A stretch of DNA of 64,000 nucleotides, from the NCBI RefSeq assembly GCF_004005905.1, contig NZ_SACO01000001.1, positions 310,001-374,000 on the forward strand, read 5' to 3'. This document shows, piece after piece, positions 44,022-52,706 of this stretch. A program made the translations under genes and the position numbers. How positions within the stretch are numbered: the stretch's first letter is position 1; each line of letters begins with the position of its first letter. The DNA comes from Novosphingobium umbonatum. Lineage in GTDB: Bacteria; Pseudomonadota; Alphaproteobacteria; Sphingomonadales; Sphingomonadaceae. The notes under the pieces are model-generated. The model did not search any database. It saw only the letters and a program-made list of their open reading frames with translations, and was not told the origin of the DNA.

Positions 44022-45752
44022 TTAGCGGCAAGTGTCCGCTGGGCCAGCGTCCAAATCAAGGCAGCGCCCGTCAAACGCGCCCTGCGGCACTTTCAACCCG
44101 ATCAGCGCGGCCAAAGTGGGGGCAATATCCACCGTTTCCACCGGCTGCGGCTGTTCAAAGCCGGTCATGCCCTTGCGCCAGAACAGCATGGGCACGCGGC
44201 GGTCATAATCCCACACGCTGCCATGGGTGGTGATGGTGGTGGCATTGGCGCGCGGGGTGGTTACCGGCACGATGGCGCGCTTCAGCACGGAATAGACATC
44301 GCCGCTGCGCTGCGGGTCAAACGAGGCGCGGGCGCGTTGCAACAGCGTCCAGTCCTGCGGATGGCCGACAGGGTAAGGCACGGCGGCAATCTCGGCCTTG
44401 GTGAACACGGCCTCGACTTGGACGTGAGCCTTCAGTTTTTCCACCAGACGCGCGGCGACCTTGGCGCGGGCTTCGGCCGACAGATCGGGGCTGATCCAGT
44501 AATCGCCCGAAAGCCCGTCCGAACAGATGATATTGCCCGCCACATCGGGGCCGGGATTGCAAGCGGCAAAGCTGCCGCTGATGCCCAGTTCGGCGGCGAT
44601 GGCGCGGCCCAGACCTTCGCCATTCAAAGCCGCCTCACCACGCGCGGCTTCGGGCACGCCCTGTAGACGCAGGCGTTCGGGCGTATCCACCCCGCCATGG
44701 TCTGCGCTCAACACCACCGCATAATCGACGCCGCTGGCATCCAGCTTGGCGAAGAACTCGCCCAGTTTCTGGTCCAACTGCTGCTGCTGGATGCACATTT
44801 CCAGCCCTTCGGTGCCATAGGCATGGCCCACATAATCATTGGCCGACAGGCTGACCGAAAGGATGTCGGGCGCCTGCCCCTTGCCCAGCTTCATCGAGGT
44901 GAGCAGCGAGGCGGCCAGTTCCAGCGTGGCCGCGTCCATGCGCGGGGAATAGCGCAATTGATCGCCCAGCTTGCGCTTGTCTTCCTTGTCGCCCAGCACG
45001 AAGCGGCCGGTGCCTACCGTTACCGCGCCCGCCTGCACCGCCTGATTGCGCGCCACGCACCAGGATGGAATCGCCATGGCCGGCGCGCCCTTGTCCAGCA
45101 GCGCACGGATGCGCTTGTTTTCATCAGTCACATCGGCGGGCAGGCTACGGCCAGCAAAGCTGGTGAAGGCATCGCCCACATACCAGAAACCGGCGTCGAT
45201 CTGATGCCCGCCCATCATCGCCACCGCGCGATCCTTGGCCGATACGGCCACATTGCGGCTAGCGGGCCATTGCTTCTTGGCCCATTCGCCCAGCGTGGGT
45301 ACTTTCAAATGCGCGGTGGAAACCACCGGCTTGTTGGGGGTGGAGTCGGGATTACTCTCATCCTCCACGCAATAGACTTTCTTGTCCGCGCGCTTGAGCG
45401 AAAGGTCGATCCATGTGTTGGCAATGATGCCGGTGCGGGCCGGATGCACGCCAGTCAGCAAAGTGGAGTGGCCAGGGCAGGTTTCGGTCGCGGCATGGCT
45501 CTGGAAACCGGCGGGGAACACCGCGCCTTTGAGCAGGCGGGCAAGGCCGCCGGTGTAATGGTTGCGATATTCGGCAAACAGATCAGCGCTGAACTGGTCA
45601 ATCGAAATTGCCACGATCAGGCTGGGTGCCTTTGGCGCGGGAGCGGCAACCGGCGCCTCCTCCGCAAAGGCAGGAACCGCCTGCGCACAGGCCAGCGCCA
45701 CCAAAGACAGCGCTCCAAGACGGGACAAAAGGGCAGAACCAAAACGAGCCAC
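44022..45752 (-). CDS. PhoK/PafA-type alkaline phosphatase
   Basis: A 576-residue secreted phosphatase related to Sphingomonas PhoK. I chose GTG at 45752, with AAGGAA about 6 bp upstream, giving a clean signal peptide (MARFGSALLSRLGALSLVAL then ACAQAVPAFA); a longer frame upstream lacks a site. Nucleophile Thr is in HAATETCPGHSTLL (about T89/T91). Zn ligands appear in VAISIDQFSADLF, SVSLSANDYVGHAYG and VLSADHGGVDTPE. The fold also includes nucleotide pyrophosphatases, so a phosphodiester substrate is possible. No Pho box was recognised. Confidence 0.9.
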   Translation of the reverse strand: MARFGSALLSRLGALSLVALACAQAVPAFAEEAPVAAPAPKAPSLIVAISIDQFSADLFAEYRNHYTGGLARLLKGAVFPAGFQSHAATETCPGHSTLLTGVHPARTGIIANTWIDLSLKRADKKVYCVEDESNPDSTPNKPVVSTAHLKVPTLGEWAKKQWPASRNVAVSAKDRAVAMMGGHQIDAGFWYVGDAFTSFAGRSLPADVTDENKRIRALLDKGAPAMAIPSWCVARNQAVQAGAVTVGTGRFVLGDKEDKRKLGDQLRYSPRMDAATLELAASLLTSMKLGKGQAPDILSVSLSANDYVGHAYGTEGLEMCIQQQQLDQKLGEFFAKLDASGVDYAVVLSADHGGVDTPERLRLQGVPEAARGEAALNGEGLGRAIAAELGISGSFAACNPGPDVAGNIICSDGLSGDYWISPDLSAEARAKVAARLVEKLKAHVQVEAVFTKAEIAAVPYPVGHPQDWTLLQRARASFDPQRSGDVYSVLKRAIVPVTTPRANATTITTHGSVWDYDRRVPMLFWRKGMTGFEQPQPVETVDIAPTLAALIGLKVPQGAFDGRCLDLDAGPADTCR

Positions 45753-45883
45753 GAGGCGTTCCTTGCAAAATGACCGGATCATCGGCAGAGCTTGATGGCG
45801 TCTCCTTACCCTTTGGGCAAGCGCCAGAAGGACAGGAGCCCCGAAAAACCCGCCAAATTGATGGCCGGATGGAGTGTTGATTG

Positions 45884-47986
45884 ATGTTGTCCCCCGCATT
45901 GCACCGCAAGGTTGCGACTTTATGGCAGGCCTTGTTCTGTTGCGCCTTGGCTCTGTTGGCCCCTGTGGCCCGCGCCGCCGATGCACCGCCCGCCACCAGC
46001 GCCAACCATATTGCGGCGCAGCTGCTGGCCGAACATGGCGCGGCGGCGGGGCAGACGGTCACGCTGGCCATCCATTTCAAGCCGGAGCCCAAATATCACG
46101 GCTATTGGCAAAATCCGGGCGATGCGGGCTTTGGCACGCAATTGACATGGGCAGGTGCGGGCAAGGCGGGAACCCCGCTTTACCCCGTGCCCGAAACCTT
46201 GCTGATTTCCGGCCTGATGAACCATGTGTTTCAGGCCGATTATGCGCTGCTGATCCCCTATACCTTGCCTTCCGATGCCAAGGCAGGGAGCAGCCTGCCG
46301 GTGAGCGTGGAAGCCAATTGGCTGGCCTGCACCGACACGATGTGCGTGCCCGAAAACGCCAAATTGTCTGCCACCATCCCCGTGCTGGCCGCTGGCGCCA
46401 ATGTCGCACCCGACCCGCGCTTTGACGCATGGCGCGCCAAGCTGCCCGCCCCCTTGGGCGCCAAGGCCAGCTTTGCCATGGCGGGCGACTCGATCCGCCT
46501 CGCCATCCCCTTCCCCGCCAGCGGCGCGGTGGACCATCCGCATGTTTTCATCACCACCGAAGGCGCGGTGGCCTATGCCGCACCGCAAAGCTTTGCCCGC
46601 GCTGGCGATGTTTTGATCGTTACGCTGAAAAAGGCGGGCGATGCGGCGCAATTGTCGGGCGTGCTGCGCCTGAATGGCATGGGCGACGGGGTGGAGTTCA
46701 CCGCCGCGCCGGGCGCGGTGCCCGCTGGCGGCACGCCGATCGACAGCGGCGAGAGCAAAAAGGCAGATGATCTGCCCGCCCTGCCTTGGCTGGTGCTGGC
46801 CGCGCTGGCCGGTGGCTTGCTGCTCAACATCATGCCCTGCGTGTTCCCCATCCTTTCCTTGAAAGCGCTGGCTCTGGCCCGCGCGGGCGAATCGGAGGCC
46901 GAAGCGCGCGCGGAAGGCCTGTTTTATTCCGCCGGTGTGATTGTCGCCTGCGCCATCTTGGGCGCGCTGCTGCTGACGCTGCGGGCGGGCGGAGAACAGG
47001 TTGGCTGGGCCTTCCAGTTGCAGGAGCCGCGTGTGGTGGCCGTCCTGCTGCTGCTGGCCTTGGGCATTACCGCCAATCTGTTGGGCCTGTTTGAATTTGC
47101 CGTGCCCGGTTTCGCCACCAAGGGCGCAGGCATGGGGCATGGCAATTCGGCCCGCTCGGCCTTTGCCACCGGCCTGTTGGCGGCCTTTGTCGCCACGCCC
47201 TGCACCGGCCCCTTCATGGCCAGCGCGATGGGGGCGGCGCTGCTGTTGCCGGTGCCTGCGGCCATGCTGCTGTTTGTGTCGCTGGGTCTGGGCATTGCGC
47301 TGCCCTTCCTTGCCATTGCCTTTGTGCCGCCCTTGCGCCGCGCCATGCCGCGTCCGGGCGCATGGATGAACTGGTTCCGCCGCGCGATGGCGGTGCCCAT
47401 GGCGCTGACCACGCTGGCGCTACTGTGGCTGGCCTCGCGTCTGGGCAGCTGGACCTTTGCCACCTTCTGCGCGGTGCTGGGCCTTGGCCTGCTGGCCGTG
47501 CTGGCGATGGTCGGCGCGGGCCAACGCAAGGGGCTGGCACAGGGTAAGAAGGCCGCGCTGGGTCTGGCCGCGCTGGCGATTGTGTCGGTGGTGGCTCTGC
47601 CCCACACCATCCGTCAGGCCGAGGATGAAGGCGCCGATATGCTAGGCGCGCAAAGCTTTAGCGAAGCGGCGCTGGGCACGGCTTTGGCCAGTGGCCATCC
47701 GGTGTTTGTCTATTTCACCGCCGACTGGTGCCTGACCTGCAAGGTGAATGAGCGCGTCGCCATCGAGCGCGAGGAAACCCGCGAGGCCTTTGCCAAGGCC
47801 AACGTCACCGTGCTGAAGGGCGACTGGACCCGTCGCGATCCGGCGATCACCCGCTTCCTGACCGCACAGGGCGCCGCCGGTGTGCCTCTTTACCTGTGGT
47901 ATGTGCCCAAGACAGGCAAGCCCAGCCAGTTGCCGCAGGTGCTGACCAACCAAACCCTGCCCGATCTGGCGAAAAAGGCCGGATAA
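45884..47986 (+). CDS. dsbD: Thiol:disulfide interchange protein DsbD
   Basis: A membrane reductase of about 700 residues carrying electrons from cytoplasmic thioredoxin to the periplasm. Domains in order: signal peptide (ending PVARAADA), N-terminal Ig-like domain with a Cys pair (WLACTDTMCVPEN), eight-helix core with the paired Cys in NIMPCVFPI and VATPCTGPF, and a C-terminal thioredoxin domain (FTADWCLTCKVNE). ATG at 45884; a TTG one codon upstream is also possible. Cytochrome c and cbb3 oxidase assembly need this route, which fits the cco operon nearby. Confidence 0.93.
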   Translation: MLSPALHRKVATLWQALFCCALALLAPVARAADAPPATSANHIAAQLLAEHGAAAGQTVTLAIHFKPEPKYHGYWQNPGDAGFGTQLTWAGAGKAGTPLYPVPETLLISGLMNHVFQADYALLIPYTLPSDAKAGSSLPVSVEANWLACTDTMCVPENAKLSATIPVLAAGANVAPDPRFDAWRAKLPAPLGAKASFAMAGDSIRLAIPFPASGAVDHPHVFITTEGAVAYAAPQSFARAGDVLIVTLKKAGDAAQLSGVLRLNGMGDGVEFTAAPGAVPAGGTPIDSGESKKADDLPALPWLVLAALAGGLLLNIMPCVFPILSLKALALARAGESEAEARAEGLFYSAGVIVACAILGALLLTLRAGGEQVGWAFQLQEPRVVAVLLLLALGITANLLGLFEFAVPGFATKGAGMGHGNSARSAFATGLLAAFVATPCTGPFMASAMGAALLLPVPAAMLLFVSLGLGIALPFLAIAFVPPLRRAMPRPGAWMNWFRRAMAVPMALTTLALLWLASRLGSWTFATFCAVLGLGLLAVLAMVGAGQRKGLAQGKKAALGLAALAIVSVVALPHTIRQAEDEGADMLGAQSFSEAALGTALASGHPVFVYFTADWCLTCKVNERVAIEREETREAFAKANVTVLKGDWTRRDPAITRFLTAQGAAGVPLYLWYVPKTGKPSQLPQVLTNQTLPDLAKKAG

Positions 47987-48006
47987 GGCTGATAAAAATA
48001 CCACAC

Positions 48007-48020
48007 TTGATCCAAATCAA
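48007..48020. promoter_or_regulatory. Perfect FNR box downstream of dsbD
   Basis: TTGAT-CCAA-ATCAA matches the FNR/FixK consensus at all ten positions. It lies 20 bp after the dsbD stop and faces no annotated gene start on either strand, so it probably serves an unannotated transcript. Confidence 0.7.
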
Positions 48021-48053
48021 CCCCCGCTTTGACCCCCGTCAAGGCGGGGGTTT
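48021..48053 (+). terminator. Intrinsic terminator of dsbD containing a second FNR-like site
   Basis: A 13-bp stem (48021-48033 with 48038-48050, one T-G wobble) and CCCC loop is followed by TTT. The inner part, TTGAC-CCCC-GTCAA (48029-48042), has the spacing of an FNR box with half-sites one base from consensus. It is centred 22 bp from the perfect box. Confidence 0.75.
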
Positions 48054-48075
48054 CTGTTGGCGCTTATCACAGGGT

Positions 48076-48184
48076 CAACAGGCAAGCGGTGGTTCGCAGG
48101 CAAATCCGGCCTCACCGCAGCGGGCCTCACCAGTTTTCTCCCCACCTTGGGCGGCCTCCCCTCACGGAGCCGCCCATCTTTTTT
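48076..48184 (+). ncRNA. Candidate FNR-controlled small RNA
   Basis: No known family is recognised. Support comes from the layout. A possible -10 (TTATCA, 48064-48069) lies so that the second FNR-like box is near -41 and the perfect box near -62. A stem GCGGTG/CACCGC (48086-48118) follows, then a C/U-rich stretch (TTTTCTCCCCACC), then a strong terminator (48149-48184). The RNA would be about 110 nt. The start site is an estimate from box spacing. Confidence 0.4.
48149..48184 (+). terminator. Plus-strand intrinsic terminator in the dsbD-hemN gap
   Basis: GGGCGGC (48149-48155) and GCCGCCC (48169-48175) form a perfect 7-bp stem followed by ATCTTTTTT. dsbD already has its own terminator about 100 bp upstream, so this one implies a further transcript. 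Confidence 0.75.
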
Positions 48185-48212
48185 GGGGCTTTCCAAAATC
48201 GCCATCACCCAC

Positions 48213-48237
48213 AAAAAAGGGGAGCTTTCGCCCCCCC
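48213..48237 (-). terminator. Intrinsic terminator of hemN
   Basis: On the minus strand GGGGGGC-GAAA-GCTCCCC is followed by TTTTTT (plus-strand A run 48213-48218). It lies about 30 bp after the hemN stop. Confidence 0.8.
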
Positions 48238-48265
48238 TTTCCCGCCCACTCCCGATGGGTGAAAT

Positions 48266-49579
48266 CTAAACAGCGGAGGAAAAGCGCCGCGCCGAATCCT
48301 GTCGATAGGGATCAAACAAAGCCGCAATCGTGCGGGCATAGGGCAGGCCGCCCTGCGCAATCGTCAAACGCCCGCCTTCCAGCGTGGCCAAGCCGCGCTC
48401 GATGAAAGGCATCAAACCTTCTCGCAACTGCCCCGCTATTTCGCCCCCGATCTGGGCATAGCCACGGCACAGCAGGCCTTCGATGATCTTGCCCCTTTTG
48501 CGGTCCTCATCATCGCGCATCACACCCACCACACCGGTCAAACGATCCTGCGAGAGCAGCATGCGATAACGGCCAGCGTTCTTCTCGTTCTGCACGATCC
48601 GGTCGGGGAAGCAGGAAATGGCCGAAGCGCCCAGCCCGATCAGCACCGGCGCGGGGTCCTCGGTAAAGCCCTGAAAATTGCGATGCAGCCGCCCCGCAAT
48701 CGCCGCCTGTGCCAAGGCATCACCGGGGCGGGCGAAATGGTCAAAACCCACCGGCACATAGCCCGCACCATACAGGAAGCCATAGCCCTGCGCCGCCATG
48801 GCAAAACGCTCGTCCTGTCCGGGCAGAACGCTGCCATCAATCCGGCGCTGGCGCGGCAACATATGCGGCACATGGGCATAGCCAAACAAAGCGATCCGGT
48901 CCGCGCCCAACTGGATCGTACGTTCCAGCGAGCTTTTGACCATATCCCAATCCTGATTGGGCAAGCCATACATCAGGTCGAAATTGAGCGAGGTGACCCC
49001 CGCCTTGCGCAACATGGTGGTGGCGCGCTCGATCATTTCGCTGGGTTGGACGCGGCCAATCGCCTCTTGCAGCATGGGTTCGAAGGTCTGCACGCCAAGG
49101 CTGGCACGGGTAACGCCCACCGCGCCCAGCACCGCGCCCCAATCCTGCGTCAAAGTGCGCGGGTCCAGCTCGATCGACCATACCGGATTGTCGAGGCTGA
49201 AATGCACGGTGATCGCATCGACCAGACGCACAAAATCGGTGGGCGTGATCGCATTGGGGCTGCCCCCACCAAAGGCAATGCGCTTGACCTTGATCCGCCC
49301 GTCCAGCCTTGGCCCGACAATGGCAATCTCGCGGGTCAGCGCGTCGAGATAGGAGGCAAGCCGCTGCCGCTTGTTATTGGCCGCCGTGTTGCAGCCGCAA
49401 TACCAGCAAATCTGCTCGCAAAAGGGGATGTGGATATAGAGCGAGACCTCGCCCACCGTCTGGCGCAAAGCTTCGTCCAGCGCGTCAGAGCCGACCTCGG
49501 CCGAGAATTCGGCCGCGGTGGGGTAGCTGGTATAGCGCGGTACGGGCCGCGCCAGCAGATCAGGATGATAAGGCCACAT
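48266..49579 (-). CDS. hemN: Oxygen-independent coproporphyrinogen III oxidase
   Basis: A 437-residue radical-SAM enzyme giving protoporphyrinogen IX without oxygen. The iron-sulfur motif is IPFCEQICWYCGCNT (CX3CX2C plus the extra Cys of true HemN), followed by IAFGGGSPNAITP, LGVQTFEPMLQEAIGRVQP and a C-terminal HemN domain. ATG at 49579 begins MWPYHPDLLARPVPRYTSYP, the family start; the frame extends 11 codons further without support. It is 63 bp downstream of the small Cys-rich gene at the end of the cco operon, so it may be co-transcribed under FNR control. This fits low-oxygen heme supply for the cbb3 oxidase. Confidence 0.94.
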   Translation of the reverse strand: MWPYHPDLLARPVPRYTSYPTAAEFSAEVGSDALDEALRQTVGEVSLYIHIPFCEQICWYCGCNTAANNKRQRLASYLDALTREIAIVGPRLDGRIKVKRIAFGGGSPNAITPTDFVRLVDAITVHFSLDNPVWSIELDPRTLTQDWGAVLGAVGVTRASLGVQTFEPMLQEAIGRVQPSEMIERATTMLRKAGVTSLNFDLMYGLPNQDWDMVKSSLERTIQLGADRIALFGYAHVPHMLPRQRRIDGSVLPGQDERFAMAAQGYGFLYGAGYVPVGFDHFARPGDALAQAAIAGRLHRNFQGFTEDPAPVLIGLGASAISCFPDRIVQNEKNAGRYRMLLSQDRLTGVVGVMRDDEDRKRGKIIEGLLCRGYAQIGGEIAGQLREGLMPFIERGLATLEGGRLTIAQGGLPYARTIAALFDPYRQDSARRFSSAV

Positions 49580-49642
49580 GAGCGGGGGATTAGGACAAAT
49601 TGTCCCGCCCATCCTTGCGCGAGGTCAAGCACGCCCAGATTT

Positions 49643-49873
49643 TCAACAGCAGCGCTTGGCCCTTTTGCGCTCGCCGGTATGGCAGGCCTTGGTGCAGCAG
49701 CCGGGCACTTGCTTGCCGGGAATGTCGCGGTCGGAGGCGGGAATAGCGATGCTGCGCGACACGCCATCGCCGGTGCAGATCGGCACCATCGTCACCGCAT
49801 GGGCCGATGCGGGCGAAATGTTGAACACCGCGGGTAGCAGCGCCAGAATGCCGAAAAACCTGACCCAACTCAT
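49643..49873 (-). CDS. Small secreted Cys-rich protein of the cco operon
   Basis: A 76-residue protein that I do not recognise as a named family. MSWVRFFGILALLPAVFNIS and a following PASA form a signal peptide. The mature part has one Cys in VPICTGDG and a basic Cys cluster at the C-terminus (GCCTKACHTGERKRAKRCC). Its ATG overlaps the ccoS stop by 4 bp (ATGA), so it is translationally coupled to the cbb3 assembly genes. Metal or heme handling is possible from the Cys and His content; this is inference. Confidence 0.7.
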   Translation of the reverse strand: MSWVRFFGILALLPAVFNISPASAHAVTMVPICTGDGVSRSIAIPASDRDIPGKQVPGCCTKACHTGERKRAKRCC

Positions 49874-50061
49874 CCCTGCGCCCCATCTCCGGCAGGCTTG
49901 GCCAGAACGGGCGGCAAAGGCTCGTCATCCTCGATCAGGATGCGCGCCGCCGCCCCGTCCATATCTTCATACTGGCCGTTTTTAAGCGACCAGAAGAAGG
50001 CAAACAGGCCCGCCAAGCCCATCAACAGCGCCACTGGTATCAGGAAGGCCAGACCCGTCAT
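49870..50061 (-). CDS. ccoS: cbb3-type cytochrome oxidase assembly protein CcoS
   Basis: A 63-residue single-span membrane protein (LAFLIPVALLMGLAGLFAFF), followed by SLKNGQYEDMDGAAARIL, the CcoS signature. Needed for cofactor insertion into CcoN. It overlaps ccoI by 4 bp. Confidence 0.93.
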   Translation of the reverse strand: MTGLAFLIPVALLMGLAGLFAFFWSLKNGQYEDMDGAAARILIEDDEPLPPVLAKPAGDGAQG

Positions 50062-52202
50062 TGCTCTTGCTCAAACTTGCGCATGCGCAGCATCAGATTG
50101 AGGCGCAAGGAATTGCCGATCACCAGCAAGGAGGAGGTGGACATGGCCACCGCCGCGATCAAGGGCGTAACATGGCCCGCCATGGCCAGAGGCACCGCCA
50201 AAGCATTATAGCCAATGGCCAGAATGAAATTCTGCCGCACCACTTTCTGTGTGGCCCGCGCCCCTGCCACCGCACGCGGAATGGCCAGTAGCGAATCGGA
50301 CAGGAACACAAAATCCGCCGCCTGCCGCCCCACATCGCTGGCCGTGCCCGGCGCGATGGAAGCATCCGCCGCCGCCAAGGCAGGGCCATCGTTCAAGCCG
50401 TCGCCCGCCATCAACACATGGCGCCCCGCATGTTGCAAACGCTCGATCGCGGCCTGTTTGTCGGAGGGCAAGGCGCTCGATTGCGCGGTGAGACCCGTCA
50501 GCCTCGCCACTTCGGCCACGGCAGGGGCGTGGTCGCCCGACAGGATCGAACATTCCACATCCAGTTCGCGCAGCCAGCCCAAAGCCGCCTTGGCATCGGG
50601 GCGCAACCGGTCGGCAAAGGGAATGAGCCAGACCGCCGCATCACCCATATCCAGCGCGCAGGCCATGCCCCCGCCCGCGACATCGGGGCGGCGCAAAGCC
50701 ACAGGGCGCCCCTGCCACAGGCCACGCACGCCCTCGCCCGCTACCTCGCCTACTTCGGCCAGATCAGCCGCCAACACGCCGCGCGCCGCCAAAGCCTCCA
50801 CCAAAGCGCGGCTTAAAGGATGGCGTGAATGGCTGGCCAAAGCCAAAGCCACGCCCGCCGCCGCCTGCGGCAAAGCCTCCAGCACCTGGGCATCGGGCAA
50901 AGGGCGGCCCATGGTCAGCGTGCCGGTCTTGTCCAGCAAAGCGCGATCGACCCGCGCCATACGTTCCAACGCACTGCCATCCTTTACCATCACCCCGCCG
51001 CGCATCAGCGCGCTGGCCGCGACCACCTGCGCCACCGGCACGGCAAGGCCCAGTGCGCAGGGGCAGGTGATGATCAAAACGGCTATGGCGATCTTCAGGC
51101 TGAGATAAAGCCCGCCCCCCGCCAGCATCCAACCGGCAAAGGTCAGCGCCGCCAGCGTATGCACGGCGGGCGCGTAAAGGCGGCTAGCGCGGTCGGCAAT
51201 GCGCACATAGGCGCTGCGATGCTGGCCTGCCGCCTCCATGGCGCGGGCAATCTCGGCCAGAGTCGTATCCGCGCCCGTGGCCACCACGCGCACATCCACC
51301 GGCCCGCCGACGTTCAGCATACCGGCGTGCACCGCATCGCCCACACCAACCGACACCGCCGCGCTTTCGCCGGTCAGCAGGCTTTGGTCAAAACGGCTTG
51401 CTCCAGATGCCACCACACCATCGGCGGCCAGACGCTCGCCCACCGCCACGCGCATCACCATGCCGGGCACCAGATCGCGCGCCGCCACCCATTCAACCGC
51501 ACCCTTGGCCACCACCATCGCGCCGGTCGCCGCCTGACGCAGCAAGGCATCCACGCCCGAACGCGCGCGGTCGCGCATCATCGCATCCAGCACCCGCCCC
51601 GCCAGCAGGAACAGTAGCAGCATCAGCGTGCCATCAAACCAAGCCTCATCGCCATGGCGCAAGGTTTCATACAGGCTGAGCCCCGTGGCCAGCAGCACGC
51701 CGATGGAAATGGGCACATCCATATTGGTCTGCCCGCGCCGCAACACATTCCATGCCGAAACAAAGAACACCCGCCCCGCATAGACAATCGCCGGAACGCC
51801 AATCGCCGCCGACAACAGATGGAACAGATCACGCGTCGACCCTTCCGCCCCCGACCAGATCGAAACCGAGAGCAGCATCACATTCATACAGGCAAAGCCC
51901 GCCACCGCCAAAGGTGCCAGCAAGGGTTTGACCGAGCTGGGCGGTGGGGCCAGTTCCTCGGCGCGGGGCTGGCTGGTAAAGCCGACCGCCTGTAAAGCCC
52001 CCACCAGATCGGGCAGCGCCAGCGCGGGGTCATGGCCCACGCTCACCTGCCGGGCGGTCAGGTTGACGCGGGCATGATGGACACCCGCCGTCGCCTGCAA
52101 AGCCCGCTCCACCTTGCCCATACAGCCTGCGCAATGCATGCCGGGCACCACCAGCACGGTGGTCGCCTCATCCGTGCGGACCTGTGGAGCGCGGGAGGCC
52201 AT
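50058..52202 (-). CDS. ccoI: Copper-translocating P1B-type ATPase CcoI (FixI)
   Basis: A 714-residue ATPase supplying copper for the cbb3 oxidase. It has an N-terminal HMA domain with GMHCAGCMGKVERAL, membrane CPC motif in LIITCPCALGLAVP (about residue 380), phosphorylation motif DKTGTLTMGRPL, the TGES of the actuator domain, and the hinge GDGLNDGPALAAAD. It falls between ccoH and ccoS, the fixed fixGHIS order. Its ATG overlaps the ccoH stop (TAATG). Confidence 0.95.
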   Translation of the reverse strand: MASRAPQVRTDEATTVLVVPGMHCAGCMGKVERALQATAGVHHARVNLTARQVSVGHDPALALPDLVGALQAVGFTSQPRAEELAPPPSSVKPLLAPLAVAGFACMNVMLLSVSIWSGAEGSTRDLFHLLSAAIGVPAIVYAGRVFFVSAWNVLRRGQTNMDVPISIGVLLATGLSLYETLRHGDEAWFDGTLMLLLFLLAGRVLDAMMRDRARSGVDALLRQAATGAMVVAKGAVEWVAARDLVPGMVMRVAVGERLAADGVVASGASRFDQSLLTGESAAVSVGVGDAVHAGMLNVGGPVDVRVVATGADTTLAEIARAMEAAGQHRSAYVRIADRASRLYAPAVHTLAALTFAGWMLAGGGLYLSLKIAIAVLIITCPCALGLAVPVAQVVAASALMRGGVMVKDGSALERMARVDRALLDKTGTLTMGRPLPDAQVLEALPQAAAGVALALASHSRHPLSRALVEALAARGVLAADLAEVGEVAGEGVRGLWQGRPVALRRPDVAGGGMACALDMGDAAVWLIPFADRLRPDAKAALGWLRELDVECSILSGDHAPAVAEVARLTGLTAQSSALPSDKQAAIERLQHAGRHVLMAGDGLNDGPALAAADASIAPGTASDVGRQAADFVFLSDSLLAIPRAVAGARATQKVVRQNFILAIGYNALAVPLAMAGHVTPLIAAVAMSTSSLLVIGNSLRLNLMLRMRKFEQEQ

Positions 52203-52681
52203 TACAACACCTCCTGCCCGCGCCAGACGTGACCATCACCATCCAGACGCAGCCGCAGACGCCAGCGACCGGCGGGCAGCGGATCAAAGGAGACATAGGA
52301 ACCATCGGCCTGCTGGCGGAAGCTGACCGCACGGTCGGCCTCCTGCCCCAGCGGATGCCATGCCTCGCCCGACAGGCGCGCCTTGGCGGGCAGAGGCGCT
52401 TTTTCGCTGCCGCTCATCCGCACCTGTACACGCCCGTCCACCATACGCGTCACACTGGCATGCCAGCCCAGCGCCTTTTCCCGCGCCGCTTCATCCAGCC
52501 AGCGGTTGTAATCCTGGCTGGCGACATAGGAATTTTCCACCACCACGCCGCTGAAAGTCCCGCTGGCCAAAGTGGCCATATAGACATTCACCGCGATCAC
52601 CACGCCAAAGAAGGCGACCAGAATGAAGGTGAAATGCCATCCGGTGAAACGGAAAGGCTTGCGGGCTTGAGGATGCGACAT
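52202..52681 (-). CDS. ccoH: cbb3 oxidase assembly protein CcoH (FixH)
   Basis: A 159-residue protein with one N-terminal membrane helix (FTFILVAFFGVVIAVNVYMA) and a periplasmic beta-rich domain (GVVVENSYVASQDYNRWLDE, the FixH signature). ATG at 52681 with GAGGAG 8 bp upstream; the longer frame to 52732 overlaps ccoG. It interacts with CcoI and the oxidase subunits during assembly. Confidence 0.93.
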   Translation of the reverse strand: MSHPQARKPFRFTGWHFTFILVAFFGVVIAVNVYMATLASGTFSGVVVENSYVASQDYNRWLDEAAREKALGWHASVTRMVDGRVQVRMSGSEKAPLPAKARLSGEAWHPLGQEADRAVSFRQQADGSYVSFDPLPAGRWRLRLRLDGDGHVWRGQEVL

Positions 52682-52706
52682 CGGGGGAACTCCTCGGCGG
52701 AAACGG

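Noticed and set aside
45753..45986. Upstream extension of the phosphatase gene
   Set aside because: It would place a signal peptide in the middle of the protein; the GTG at 45752 has a ribosome site and gives a normal exported start.
48057..48269. 70-codon open frame in the dsbD-hemN gap
   Set aside because: It starts with TTG, has no ribosome site, and contains two opposing terminators; the composition is not protein-like.
49615..49628. FNR-like sequence TTGACCTCGCGCAA upstream of hemN
   Set aside because: The second half-site matches only three of five positions, and its spacing to the hemN start leaves no room for a leader at class II distance.
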